DNA from: Uranotaenia lowii
Taxonomy: Eukaryota; Arthropoda; Insecta; Diptera; Culicidae
Assembly: GCF_029784155.1 (NCBI RefSeq)
Contig: NC_073691.1
Coordinates: 94,849,617 to 94,913,616, forward strand
Length of the DNA: 64,000 nucleotides
Direction of reading: 5' to 3'
In this document: positions 34,229-46,904 of the stretch, in pieces
Layout: each line of letters opens with the position of its first letter
How positions within the stretch are numbered: the stretch's first letter is position 1
Translations under genes and position numbers: made by a program
The notes under the pieces: model-generated
What the model was told of the DNA's origin: nothing
What the model saw: the letters and a program-made list of their open reading frames with translations, nothing else
Database searches by the model: none

Positions 34229-35260
34229 TTTAAGATTTGTATATTTTAAGTTTTATTATCTGATGACACTAAACCTTTCTCAAGTATTTGAAACATGAGA
34301 TATATCAACTATATGAAAATTAGACTTTTTGAACTTCTTTCATTCAAATTGCAATATCTCACATACGACCAAACGCTTTGCTCTACAGAATGGTCACTGA
34401 GATATCCTTGATAACTAAAACTAAAACTTCTCCAGTTTTCAGAAATTCTCTAAATGGGAATCAATAACTCGAGGAAAAAAATCAATTCCTGGACCGAAAA
34501 CCTCGATTTCTTTGCGATGCATGGAAAAACGATGCAAAAAACTACTGTTGAAGGTCGAAAAGACAAGAGAATTTAGATGAATGAATAATTTAAACTTAGA
34601 AATAAGAGTTCACGAGTCTCTGGTTTGGATCTCAATACAAGTTTGGATAAAAAAAATCGGTAGATATGATTTTTTGTACATAAAGTCGTCAAAATTCAAC
34701 AAAATTGAACCCCTTTTATATGCTGATTCCTACCACATAAGTTTTGAAACTTGACTCATGTTTGCTTCATTTTTTATAAATTCTCAGTGGATTTTCAACA
34801 AAAGATGTTTTGTAATTTTGACATATTACAGTTTGAATGAAAAAGTCGAAAAGTTTAACTTTAGTTGAATCACAAACATTTTTGCAAAAACTTTTATCGC
34901 TTTAAAAAAAAACTCGAATAGATGAGCTGAACTAGTCTAATGCGCATTACACGCATCAACGTGATGTTGCTTTGTTTCGATATCCTTCGCCAGGGTTCCC
35001 ACATGGATAAGAATACAAATGTTGACAAAACGCAAATGTGATTCTGCCTCTCCTCAAATGTCTTACTATTCCAGTCTCATTACGTAGAAAAACATATAGT
35101 TCTATTAAAAATGTTGATGTTCTTTAAATATGGATAGTTTCTATGTAAATTTGTGCATTGTAATTTGTGTCTGTATGAATGATATGAAATCTTATTTTAC
35201 AGACAAATCCTGGATCATGGCAGCCCTGTCCGTTGGAGAGTGTGTTGGTAGAAAATACAT
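34229..35260. other. AT-rich segment, partly related to the 46-kb palindrome
   Basis: The stretch at 34312-34370 (GACTTTTTGAACTTC...CATTCAAATTGCAATATCTC) resembles 46100-46140 inside the palindromic MITE. Nothing else is recognised. Confidence 0.4.
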
Positions 35261-35264
35261 TTGC

Positions 35265-35765
35265 AGGGTGGATTCAATTTGTAAGGTCTAATATTGTGCT
35301 GCCTGCAATTGCCTTAGCCAAGCAATGGTACCTAGCTACAATAACGCTACCTTGGGATTTCTTGGCAAGTCCATTTTATTGCGACTTACATCTTATTCGA
35401 ACTTTGCAGTTATCCTGCGCGGTTGATCCGTGCGAAGTAAATAATCGCATTTGTATGAACCGCAACCGCAAAATTTCAAATCTATCCCTCATGAGGGAGG
35501 AATAGTTAGAGACAATTTCGGCAGAATTGAATAGAAGGTATAATATTTTGCTGCCTGCAGATGCATTACCCAAGCATTGGTAGACCTGTTTACAATAAAG
35601 CTATCCTAGTTTCATGGCTTATTGCGACTGGTTACTTGAAAGAATTTCTGCTGTTATTCTGCGCGGTTGATCCGTTCGATGTAAGCTAATGCAAATTGCA
35701 TGAACCGCAACGGCAAAATTTTAAATGTGCTTCTGAAGAGGGTTGAATAAATTGAGACAATTTCG
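35265..35765 (+). repeat. Two diverged tandem copies of a ~245-bp unit
   Basis: Both halves contain AATAT(T)(G/T)TGCTGCCTGCA, then AAGCA(A/T)TGGTA, then CTGCGCGGTTGATCCG and GACAATTTCGG in the same order. The copies begin near 35270 and 35520. Neither holds a long frame. Confidence 0.75.
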
Positions 35766-35989
35766 GTCTCCTTGTACGACGGAATTAGGAACCTGGTACG
35801 ACAATGAAGGAACTTGAATGAGGAAAATAAATCATAAATTGACTCAAAAGTACTTAATGGATTGATCTATTTCCTACACAGTTTCATAAAACAGAATTGG
35901 AAATATAGTTCAATTACTAAACATCAGTTTTAAACCAACATGGAAGGCAATTCTATTGAAATAATGAAAACAGCTTCCTTAAGCCGTTG

Positions 35990-36743
35990 TCTTAGGAGCC
36001 TCTACCCTACTTGCGTGCAATTCTTTCTTAAACGCCTAAATGTCCTTCTACATCGTGCGTGCTTACAGCGACAAGTCTGAATGCAGCATAGCTTGTCGCG
36101 CCAGGGCTTTTATGTTGAGAAAGTGGGTCTTCCCTAAATTATCGGCTGGGAAATTCGGCCTCGCCACTTATGATTTCATGTAACGGGATCTAAGTCGCCG
36201 TTAATGGAAAATATTTTCGGATCAGCAAATTTTCCACTGGGGCATCATTTAAGCATGACCCCCTCGATGCTATGAAGCTCCCCAAGTAATTCCAACTGGA
36301 ATCGACTCACCGAATCCTGCGTTCCTGATACTTGCTGGCGAAAAGGAGAGTCGCTGGCGGGTCCCGTTGATGATTCCTTATGATGAGTCACGCTCTTGGT
36401 CACTTGGGTGTTAGTCGAAGGTGTTTGGTGTCGAACGAAGGGGATTTTCCAACACGAGGTGTGGTCGGACAACGCTTAAGAATTTGACCTGCGGTCGAAG
36501 GGCGATGACCGACGCTGTGTCGCACTGCACTGATCTTGAACGGCTGCTGGGTCAGTTAAGAACGCTTGCTGTTAACTGGAATGGCCCTCTCAGCCACGTG
36601 GAGCTCCCGTCACTCACCCGAAACGCTGTAGTGACGTAACGTTTCGGTTCCGACGGGTTATATTGTCAGGTGTTCTAGGCGTGGCGGGAAAACGGAGCAG
36701 CGGAGTGCTGCGTGGTCCAGGTTTGATCCGGCTGGGGGGGAAA
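35990..36743. other. GC-richer segment without a gene; tRNA-like end
   Basis: No coding domain is recognised. At 36672-36738 GGCGTGGCGGG and CCAGGTTTGATCC resemble weak pol III A and B boxes. Confidence 0.3.
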
Positions 36744-37164
36744 CCCAAGCAACCAAAAGTCTCGTTAAAATGGTCGAACACAGCTTAATCAGCATAATCA
36801 ATGTGCTGAAGTTCGTTTTATTCAGCCCAAAATTTAAGTTCTTATTGAAACTTTGAAGTTCCATTACAGAATTGAACGGCCTTCTATTCAGCCCACAAGT
36901 AAACGTTTGATCAGCGAAAACAAAAAATAATTCTCCTCTCCTCTCTTACTTTGGTCTCCACCAGCCCATGTGGTGCTGCCGGTTTCTCGGCGTCCATCTT
37001 TATTCCTCCCATCACCTCCCTCATTTGATCTTACTTAATTGCTTTGTTTTTCACTTTGTTCGACACATGCCAGCATTCACGCCATTTCTGCTACACAATT
37101 ATTTGATTCGCTTACTCAAGCAATCAAACAACCTAATGGAAAAAAATTAGTCCTGGTACCAGAT

Positions 37165-37235
37165 TTGAACCCGATCCTGCGAGATGATAACCAAACACGC
37201 TGCCACGACGCCACGCCTAAATGTTGCCTTACCGG
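37165..37235 (-). repeat. tRNA-like segment within element E1
   Basis: The minus strand reads GGCGTCGTGGCAGCGTG, then CGGGTTCAAATCTGG, resembling pol III A and B boxes. The acceptor stem does not pair, so this is not a functional tRNA. A copy lies at 56655-56730. Confidence 0.5.
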
Positions 37236-37949
37236 CAGCTCAAATTCGAAGTGGTTATAAACTTCCTAGAATACCCGAAAGTGTAGCCAGCAGCCAGCGG
37301 CAAAGACGCATGTTGATTATGACTAAGAAACATTAAAATAATATCGGTTAAAAAAAGAATTCCCTGTTTATAACTGTTAGGCTAAAAATTATACAAATTT
37401 TTGAGTTTATCTTGATATTTAATTAATGAATTGCTTCAACTGACTTTTAATGTGTGATAAATTCGTGGTAAGTAAATACAGTTGGACAAAATTTTATAAA
37501 GTCAAAATATTTTCTCTTTTCAAAAACAACTCGCAAATGTTAGCTTTATGTTGTTCTGAGTTGAAGTTTCAATATAAATTATACATTTCAACAATTTCCA
37601 AACTCCAAAAAATGATTTATTGATTATATGCCCTTTTGTGATGTTCGTTCACATTTCATATTCATGAAATGGCGGACATGTCTCAAAACGGCTATTTGAG
37701 GAACGTTTTCAAACTTCGAGTCCATAGAAGGCTATTTGAGACTCAATTTGTAACTTTTATTCTGAATAATGCGATTGACATGTCACAAAAAAGGCTATTT
37801 GAGGAACTTTGTGGAACTTGAAGTTCACAGAAGGCTTTAAGAGGATCTTCTTGGAACTTGAAGTTCACAGAAGGCTATTTGAGACCTAATTTGTAACTTT
37901 TATACTGTGTGGATACGATTGACATGTCACAAAATAAGCTATACGAGGA

Positions 37950-40900
37950 AGCCCAAATTTATAACCGATCATTTCAACAACGTAAATTCCCGGATTATTG
38001 GAAAAAATCCTTCATGTTTCCTGTCTTCAAAAATGGCGAACGACGAAATGTGAAGCAATATCGAGGCATTACGAGTTTATCGGCAGCGTCCAAGCTTTTT
38101 GAAATTGTTGTAAGTCAAGCCCTCTTACGCGCTTCCTCGCATTATATTGCCGCTGAACAGCATGGGTTTATGCCTGGCAGATCGGTGAGTACCAATCTTT
38201 TAGAGTACACTTCGTTTTGTCTGAACCAAATGGAAAGAAAAAAACAGGTCGATGCTATATACACCGATATCAAAGCGGCATTCGATACGATTGATCACGG
38301 AATCTTACTCGCTAAGCTAGCTAAGCTCGGTATTCATGACAACATGATCTCTTGGTTGAAATCATTCCTCACTGAGCGGTGTACTAGGATTAAATTTGGT
38401 GATAGCATAGCATTTCCATTTACTAACCGATCTGGCGTGCCGCAAGGGAGCAATTTGGGGCCTTTACTGTTTGTTCTGTTTTTCAACGACTTGATCCTTA
38501 GCTTGGAAATTGGAACCAAAATAGGATATGCTGATGATCTGAAACTATTCGTTCCAGTTGAATCCACTGTCGATTGTGCACACCTTCAATCTTTACTAGA
38601 TCACTTTGGTGAATGGTGTAGACTTAATAAGCTATCAGTCAGCGTCTCCAAGTGCTCCGTTATAACATTCCATAGAAAGAAAACGCCAATTTTATATGAT
38701 TACTAGCTGATCCCATACGAACTCCGTTTCGCTTTCAACTTGTTGTATAAATACGCCAATTGTCAAGCATTTTCCAGATGCACTTCCATAATCATTGTTG
38801 TTATTATTGCAAAAATATTGGACGTTCACTTTTCTGTCGTCTGCTACTAAATTTTAAATCAGAAATCAATTGAACGTGCCAAAAAACCCCGTGTATGAAT
38901 TTCGACTCGACAGTTTCATAACAACGCAATTATTGCCAAAAAGTTAAACCCCTTTCGGTGGCCTCTTATACAATCTTTGATATCTGAAATTAATTTCCTT
39001 CCCTCAAAACTTCCGTGCGCAAACTTTCAAGGAAATCTATTGCATAGTAAAGTCAATATTGCTAAAAGCAGTAAAAAACTAATGGACGACTCCTGTCGTA
39101 GACCTCTGGCAAAACATATGACATCTATAATCGATTGTCCGTCCCTGAAAACTACCGTGTGCCAATTTTCATCCCAATCCGATGTATGGTAACGACGATA
39201 TTGCAAAAATATTGAAACGTTAATATGGACGCCCACCTTTTGCCGGCCCCTTACACTAAATTCAATACCTGAAATTGATTGCCTCAAAACTCTCGTGTAC
39301 AAATTTTCATCCCAATCCTTCATCCTTTCATGAAAAACATTTTTTACAACCATCATTTTTCAGGAAGCTTGAATAGATTTGGCTGAATAGTTTTATCTTC
39401 AAAAGATTAAACTGCTTTTTTATTATTTCCATCCCCTATCTAATGAAAATATCTGTTGAAGATTATCCCACTTTTCAATATGGATGATCTCCCTGTAAAA
39501 TGGTGTATTTAAGTTTCATTTAATTAGAAATTTCTTAAAAAAACCTCCGAACTTTGTTGAAGCATGTTGAAAACTCACTTTGCATGTTTTCAATTGCATG
39601 TGAGTATTTTTTTTTCGCTTTTCAATTTCGCCCTGTTTTATTATTAGTTTACCTTAAATGTTGAAAGTTCAACGAATAGCTTTTAGAAGTTATCGAAAGC
39701 AAATCATCCCGAAAACACCATTTTTATATTATGAAAAAGGTTTTTTTTAGTTGTGTTTTTTTCATGGACACAAACATCCCATTCAATGATAACTCAAAAG
39801 TTAGAAATTGGCCAGTGAAATCAAATTGTATAAAACTCAAAACCTCAAATTTAATTATCTTATCATTTTTCTAATCCCCCATTAACATTCCAATTGGAGC
39901 GTTAAAATCACAGCCTTGAACTTATAACTCTGAATCTAAAAAAAATTTCTTTCTCTATGAGGAATTCCAAAAATATAAAAATCGTTGATCCTCAAAGCCC
40001 CCCAGCGGCGGTAAAGAGCACTTTGAAAGCCACTACTATTCAAGTCAATATATTCCTACAGGCTAGTTTAATTTTCCAATCAAAATGTAGGCTTATAATT
40101 GCATCCAAATATCTCGTACCGGTAGCATGTGCTTTGAACAGTAGAAGGTACAAAAAACACCCGCCAAAATTTTTACTTTCAAATTTTTAATGCTGAGCAA
40201 GCTTTGATTTGCTATCCAGTACATGTGAGCTCTGGATGGTCGTTTCTAATAGCCTGCCTATGGTGATGGTGAAAATAATCCCGCCAACGAAACGAACGGA
40301 AACGAAAGTCGGTTCAAAAAATGGGTGCCATGACTTTTGGTTCGGGGGAATAAAACCGTTGTTGTATGGACGACCGCCTTCAAAAGGGGTCATCCGAAAA
40401 TCTAAAAACATTTTTCATCATTCCTGGTCCTAATGAGCACCCATGCCAAATTTCAGCTCTCTAGCTCTTAAGGCAGCTGAGCCTATTGAAGACAAACATA
40501 CAAACGAACAAACAAACGGAAATTACTTTTTATATATATAGATAACATCGATAACCAGCGCCTTGACAGGGTATTTGAAGTTGACGACCTTGGAGTTATC
40601 CTCGATGCTCAGCTTACGTTCGATAGTCAACGAACTTCAGTTATAAGAAAGGCGAATCGTCAGCTTGGCTTCATCTCCAAAGTAGCACGAGAGTTCAGAG
40701 ACCCATTGTGCCCTCCCTATCAGTTATGTTGGATTTTGCGAATCGAGCGTGTACAAAAGCGTTTTGTTAGATTCGCTCTACGACATCTACCCTGGCGTAA
40801 TCCTGAAAACCTTCCCGCATATTCCGACCGGTGCCAGCTTCTGGGATTAGAAACATTGGAACGCCGCCGAAAAACTCAACAGGCATCATTCATCGCAAAA

Positions 40901-40958
40901 ATACTGAATGGAGAAATTCAGTCGCCAAACCTGCTAGGAATGATCAACTTTAATGCTC
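37950..40958 (+). pseudogene. LINE reverse transcriptase, left copy, interrupted
   Basis: The frame reads from 37950 through YTDIKAAFDTIDH, GVPQGSNLGP and YADD (near 38526) to 38702, where a Helitron enters. It resumes at 40543 and runs to 40958, where the BEL 5' LTR begins. The N-terminal endonuclease is missing because of 5' truncation. The 794 bp from 38325 (Helitron excluded) recur at 50045-50838 with no difference I could find. Confidence 0.88.
38703..40542 (-). mobile_element. Non-autonomous Helitron
   Basis: On the minus strand it starts TCTATATATATAAAAAG and ends GGGATCAGCTAG, giving the 5'-TC and 3'-CTAG termini of Helitrons. It sits exactly between A (38702) and T (40543), and the empty site GATTATAACATCG is present at 50418-50430, so there is no target duplication. 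The inside has diverged repeats of AAATTTTCATCCCAATCC type. No Rep/helicase is seen in its 1840 bp. Confidence 0.92.
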
Positions 40959-41688
40959 TGTCACGTCACCTACGGACGCACCGCAGTCACGCATCGAACC
41001 CCCACATCATTCGCCGTCACTGACAGGCGAGAAACGTCAAGGTGGTAAAGTGCATGACCAGCAATAACAGAGTTTGGTGACTAGGCGTTTAATCAGTAAC
41101 AAACAAATAAACAATTTACAACAAATTTATTAAAGTTTAGTTACAATTACAGTACAATTTAAACAAATAACACTGGATTACACTACACTCGTTTGCAAGG
41201 AACACTTCAAATCAATTTATAGCTTCGCGCAGGTAAACTTGTTGTGTTAAAAGTGCAAGAATGAATTATGTTACTTAGGTCTATATCACAGGTATTGATT
41301 CGTGGCGTAAACCTAATTCGTCTGCTAAATTGAGCAGTTTCACAGTTAGTGCCTAATAATACTTGAAACAGGTAAATCCTAGATATAAACATAATTATTT
41401 ATCGAGCATAACATTGTCCACATACATTCACCATATAGGTAACAGTAAGTGCTAGCAATACCGTACGGCACCCGAATTTCGGACTGAACACAAATAATTA
41501 CTAAAAAGGCATTAAACGTAAGTTGAAATTTAAGATTATATTCAATGAAACACAATGCACACATATATTATAAGTAATCAAATCCCTAAATGCATGAATT
41601 GTCTTTACTACAGGGATAATTTAACGTTCTGTAATACACCGTTGAAATTACCGGAAGCTTCGTCGTTTTCTTTCTTGTTTCGGCAACA
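40959..41688 (+). repeat. BEL/Pao 5' LTR
   Basis: It starts TGTCACGTCACC and ends TTTCGGCAACA. It is 730 bp and appears identical to the 3' LTR. The gag ATG follows only 25 bp later with no obvious tRNA primer site. Confidence 0.93.
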
Positions 41689-41713
41689 AATTAAATTATC
41701 CGTTTAGTTCGAA

Positions 41714-43690
41714 ATGTCGGTCAATAGTGTAGCGAGCGCTAATAATACTCAAGAGATGAGTGGAAGTGTTTCTCAAGGTGAGGGGAAAAATTGTGGAACG
41801 TGTGACCGTACTGATACGAGTCGGATGGTGCAATGTGACTCATGCGACACCTGGTTTCACTATGAATGCGTGAATGTGAACGACAACATAGAACATGAGG
41901 ACTGGATTTGCAACAAATGTATTAGAAAACAGCTGGAGAAGGAAAGAATTACCTTGAAGAATGAAATTGAGCAGGCCAGGAAGCAGAAAGAGCAGTGGCA
42001 GTTACAACAACAGCAAGAGCAACAACTGAAGCAGCAAGAACAGTTAGAGCAGCGTCAAAAACAACAACAGCTAGAGCTGGAGAGGCTCCTACAACTTAAG
42101 GAGCAGTCGCAAAGGATGCACGAGCAATTTCTGCTGCTTGATGAGTCTTCGTTCCCGCATTACCACCCAAACGCCGATGGTCTCTGTAATACTGAGAACC
42201 CGTTGAGTACGGAGCATCTTGCAGCTAGACACACTGTGACAGAACTGCCTAAATTTGGTGGAGATCCGGAGGAATGGCCAAGGTTCATTGCAGCGTACGA
42301 ACGAACCGCAAGGATGTGCTGTTTTCGAAATGATGAGCTTTTGGATCGTCTCGAAAAAAGTCTGCAAGACAGAGCTCTCAGCACCGTAAAAAGTCTTCTT
42401 CTGCATCCAGACAATGTTCCTATCATCATACACCGTCTTAGTACCCTGTTTGGAAACCCGGAAACCATTGTAGACACGATGATGAAGAGAGTTAAGCTGA
42501 TGCCGCCGCCGAAAGCAGACAAATTAGAGAGCATAATTGACTTTGGGGTTGCTGTTCAGAATCTTTGTGCAACTATTCTAGCCTGTCGGCTAGACGAACG
42601 TTTATATAATGCTACTCTGCTACAAGAATTAGTGGAAAGTCTCCCAATTAACCTCAAAATGAAATGGGCAACACATATACAGAAGACTGGAGCGATATCT
42701 CTTATGGATTTCAACATTTGGTTAACTAAGAAGGTCGATGCCTTCAGCAGAGTAACACGACCACAAGCATGGACGAAACCTTCCTCTAGAAATAGGAGAG
42801 AAGAAGCGTTTTTGCACGTACACTCCGAGCAGCCGTCCGTAGAATCCACTCGAAAGGTATGTCTAGCTTGTGCTGGAGATTGTGCGAACATAGAAAGCTG
42901 TAGTGTCTTTTTTCAGATGTCAACGAAAAGGAGGTGGGCATTAAAGAACGAGCATAACTTCTGTCGTAAATGTCTGGCTAAACACTTAGGGGCGTGTGAG
43001 AGAAAAATTCCATGTAACGTAAACGGCTGCAGATTTCTTCATCATTCGCTTCTTCATGACGACCGCAAGCATTCAGGACCGCCTTCCCATCCAACACAGA
43101 ATTCGCATTGCAATACGCACAATTGTTCGCTAGGAGGGGTCTTGCTTAAGTACATCCGTATTACCGTACACGGTAAGAAACGATCTATCACAACCTATGC
43201 CTTTCTCGATGGTGGTTCTACCTGCACTTTGATGGAACATAGCCTGTGGCAGGATTTGGACCTTGCAGGTGAACAGTACCCACTGTGTATTAACTGGACA
43301 GCTGGTCAAGGGCGATACGAAGCAGGTTCAGTGAGATGTTCTATCGATATCACCGGAAGTCAATCAGACAATCGCTTTCATCTAACGAAAGTACACACAG
43401 TCGAGAGCTTGGCACTTCCTCCGCAGACAGTCTCTGGACCTGATCTAATAAATCGTTATCGTTATCTCTCAGATGTTCCTATTGACTCGTATACCGATAT
43501 TAGGCCACGTATCTTGCTGGGAATGGACAATATTCGTCTCGAATACCCCTTGGATTCCAGAGAAGGTCTCGAAAATCAGCCGACGGCTGTTCTAACGCGC
43601 TTGGGATGGGTAATTTTCGGACCCAATGATCTTGAAAACGATCAGGCCATTAGCTTAACGCAGCGGTACGAGACTATTTTTCTTTTGATA
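41714..43690 (+). CDS. BEL/Pao Gag and protease with PHD finger
   Basis: A complete C4HC3 PHD finger occupies residues 27-69 (C27, C30, C41, C44, H49, C52, C66, C69), with MVQCDSCDTWFH at its core. A Q/E/K-rich coiled coil follows (about 70-140), then the DUF1759 gag domain (about 175-335, LPKFGGDPEEWPRF). Cys/His knuckles lie at about 385-450 and a retropepsin-like DUF1758 protease at about 485-640 (AFLDGGSTCTLM, with DGG in the active-site position). The reading frame is lost at about 43670-43690, near a T-run, and pol continues in another frame. The domain order is normal for BEL/Pao except for the PHD addition. Confidence 0.9.
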
Positions 43691-45897
43691 GCCTTGGAGT
43701 TCAAGCAGGTGGTAGGCAGATCTTGTCAAAGGACGACGAGCGTGCAATGGCACTTCTCAAGAAGAACACCACACGTAATGGCGCACGATACGAGACGTGC
43801 TTACTTTGGCGGTATGATAACATCGATTTACCCAGTAGCAAAAATATGGCACTAAGCCGGCATAAGTGTCTAGAACGACGTTTGATTCGGGAACCAGAGT
43901 TGGCGAAGGCTTTACAGCAGAAAGTATGCGAATACGAGACTAAGGGATACATTCGTATGCTGACAGCAGAAGAGGAAAACATGTATCGCGATCGTTGTTG
44001 GTACCTGCCGATCTTTCCGGTAACTAATCCAAACAAACCCGGCAAACTCAGGATCGTTTGGGACGCCGCAGCTAAAGTAGGCAAGGTCTCTCTAAATTCG
44101 TTTCTATTGAAGGGTCCAGATCAGGTTGTACCGCTTCCACATGTTCTACGCCGCTTTCGGGAGTATCGTGTTGGGATTACGGGTGACATACGCGAAATGT
44201 TTCACCAGGTTAGGATAAACAACAAAGATCAACACTACCAACGTTTTTTCTGGAATAAGGGAAACTTTGGAGACGTGCCAGCGACATACGTTATGGAAGT
44301 CATGACATTCGGAGCAAGTTGTTCGCCAAGCTGTGCTCAATACGTAAAGAACCTTAATGCGATACGATTCAGAGAGCAGTACCCCCTAGCAGCTGACGAA
44401 ATAAAAAACGGAACCTATGTTGATGACATGCTTTGCAGTGTTGAATCAGAAGTGGAAGCGATTGAATTAGCAAAGAACGTGCGCATGATACACGCTAGCG
44501 GAGGTTTTGAAATTCGAGGATGGTTGTCCAACTCCAGGAACGTGATGGAAGCAATGGGCGAGAGTGATGTTGCCCCAAAGAATATGGATATAGGTGCTGC
44601 GCTCGCAACAGAAAAGGTTCTTGGAATGTGGTGGGACACAATCTCGGACACCTTCACCTTCAAGACTCCGAAAAGATGTCGTCCGGAATTAATGACTGGC
44701 TCAGAAATTCCCACCAAAAGGGAAGTTTTGCGGGTTCTCATGTTAATCTACGATCCACTGGGATTTCTCGCAAACTTTCTTATGTACCTGAAAGTACTTC
44801 TGCAAGAAATTTGGCGTTCCGGCGTTCAATGGGATGAACCAATAAACGAACAACAATTTGAAAAATGGTGTGTTTGGCTGAAGGTTCTACAACAAGTAGA
44901 AAACGTTTCCATTCCAAGGTGCTACAGAACCAAAACTTCTTCTTCTCCCGACACCAATCACATCCAAATTCACGTGTTTGTAGATGCCAGTGAAAACGGC
45001 TACGCTGCTGTCGTCTACCTACGATTTGAAGAGGATTCCGTGGAATGTGCCTTTGTAACCGCCAAAACTCGTGTCGCTCCTTTGAAGTATGTATCAATTC
45101 CACGCCTGGAACTTCAAGCAGCAGTGATTGGAGCACGGTTAGCGCAGGATGTAGTAGAACAGCATCGATTACCAATAACTCAGCGATTCTTTTGGTCCGA
45201 TTCTCGAGATGTGCTTTGCTGGTTGAAATCTGATCACAGGAAATATACAAAGTATGTTGGAGCTCGTGTTGGTGAAATCCTGGAAAAAACAAATGTTGCA
45301 GAATGGAATTGGGTTCCTTCCAAATTGAATGTAGCCGATGAAGGTACAAAGTGGCAAAAAACACCAGATTTGCACTCGAGTAGTAGGTGGTTCAGAGGTC
45401 CAGACTTCATTTGGCAGTCGCGGCAAGAATGGCCAGAACAACTCAAATGTTATGGAGTAACTGATACAGAAATTCTTCAACATTCAAATGTCCATGTGAT
45501 ACGAGAACCTCTGATAAACTTCGGTGATCATTCGAACTGGTGGAAGCTAGTACGCCTAGTTGCGTTTATTCGTCGATACATCGGTAACCTTCGCCAAACA
45601 TTATATAACAGAGAAAAAGCAGTGGGCATGTTGAAACAATCAGAATTGCTGAATGCGGAATACGAGATCTATCGAATGGCGCAACGAGAAGAATTTCGCG
45701 AAGAAATTAGCTTATTATCAAACACAAAAAACGTTAACCCTCGGATTCCCAAGACCAGTGTGCTCTACGGACTTTCACCCTTTCTCGACGAATACGGAGT
45801 ATTACGGATGAAAAGTCGAATTTCCAATTGTCGGTTTATAGATCAGAATACTGCCCACCCAATCCTACTCTCGAAAAATCATCAAGTTACTAATCTA
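43691..45897 (+). pseudogene. BEL/Pao Pol: reverse transcriptase, RNase H, start of integrase
   Basis: The frame is open from the shift near 43690 to the MITE at 45898. The RT shows KLRIVWDAAAKV, GDIREMFHQV and YVDD (near 44413). The RNase H shows FVDASENGYAA near 44980 and a DSRD near 45200. The region after 45500 is the linker and the beginning of the integrase zinc-binding part. Catalytic residues that I can check are present. Loss comes from the upstream frameshift and the MITE. The same type of pol is off-window in the left BEL element. Confidence 0.9.
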
Positions 45898-46902
45898 CAG
45901 TACCGTTCATAATTGTATAGAAATTGGAAGCAAGCGCACTGTCACTTCGACTTTGAACTTCCATGACTTTTTACTCTGATGATATTTTTTGATCAAACTT
46001 TTTGCGTTAGATAGATCAACTATCACACTATTATCACACAAAATTTGAGCTTTCTCGAGTTTGTGTGGCCTGAGAAACAGTAGTTTTACGAAAATCGGAC
46101 TTTTTGGACTTTTCTCATTCAAACTGCAATATCTCTGGAACTACGCTACATTTTTTATTCAAATTTTGCACAGTGATTGTTGAAATATGAAGCTAGCATG
46201 TCTGAAGTTTTCGAAAAGTTCTATCAATGAGATCAAAAGTTACGCGAGGTGCAATATTTCAGGCATGAATCTTGAATTGCGATTTCTATAGAATTTTTGA
46301 CGAATGTTTTCATAGGAAAATCATATTCTCTGTTTAACAACCAGTAAATCTATTTCAACCGAAAAATCACCACAATATCGCGAGATTCTGATTTCAAAAC
46401 ACAAATGGACCATTTATTCCATTTTTTCTTTTCTTCATTGCTTTTGCCAGACATTTTTTGTCTGATTGGTGGAGGAAATGATATTGTTCTCATAAAACGT
46501 CCAAAATTTTATAGAAATCGCATTTTAAGGTTCATGCCTGAAATATTGCACCTCGCGTAACTTTTGATCTTATCGATAGCATTTTTCGAAAACTTCAGAC
46601 ATGCTAGCTTCGTATTTCATAAATCACTGTGCAAAATTTCAATAAAAAATGTAGCGTAGTTCCAGAGATATTGCAATTTGAATGAGAAAAGTTCAAAAAG
46701 TCCGATTTTCGTAAAACTACTGTTTCTCGAGCCACACAAACTCGAGAAAGCTCAAATTTTGTGTGATAATAGTGTGATAGTTGATCTATCTAACGCAAAA
46801 AATTTGATCAAAAAATATCATCAGAGTAAAAAGTTATGGAAGTTCAAAGTCGAAGTGACAGTGCGCTTGCTTCCAATTTCTATACAATTATGAACGGTAC
46901 TG
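45898..46902. mobile_element. 1005-bp palindromic MITE in BEL pol
   Basis: The ends CAGTACCGTTCATAATTG and its exact inverse extend into inverted arms of several hundred bp with few mismatches. TA at 45896-45897 and 46903-46904 is the target duplication, and removal restores the pol frame. TA target and TIR suggest a Tc1/mariner-type mobiliser, but no transposase is present. Confidence 0.9.
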
Positions 46903-46904
46903 TA

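Noticed and set aside
44780..45364. 194-residue minus-strand frame
   Set aside because: Shadow of the BEL reverse transcriptase/RNase H frame on the other strand.
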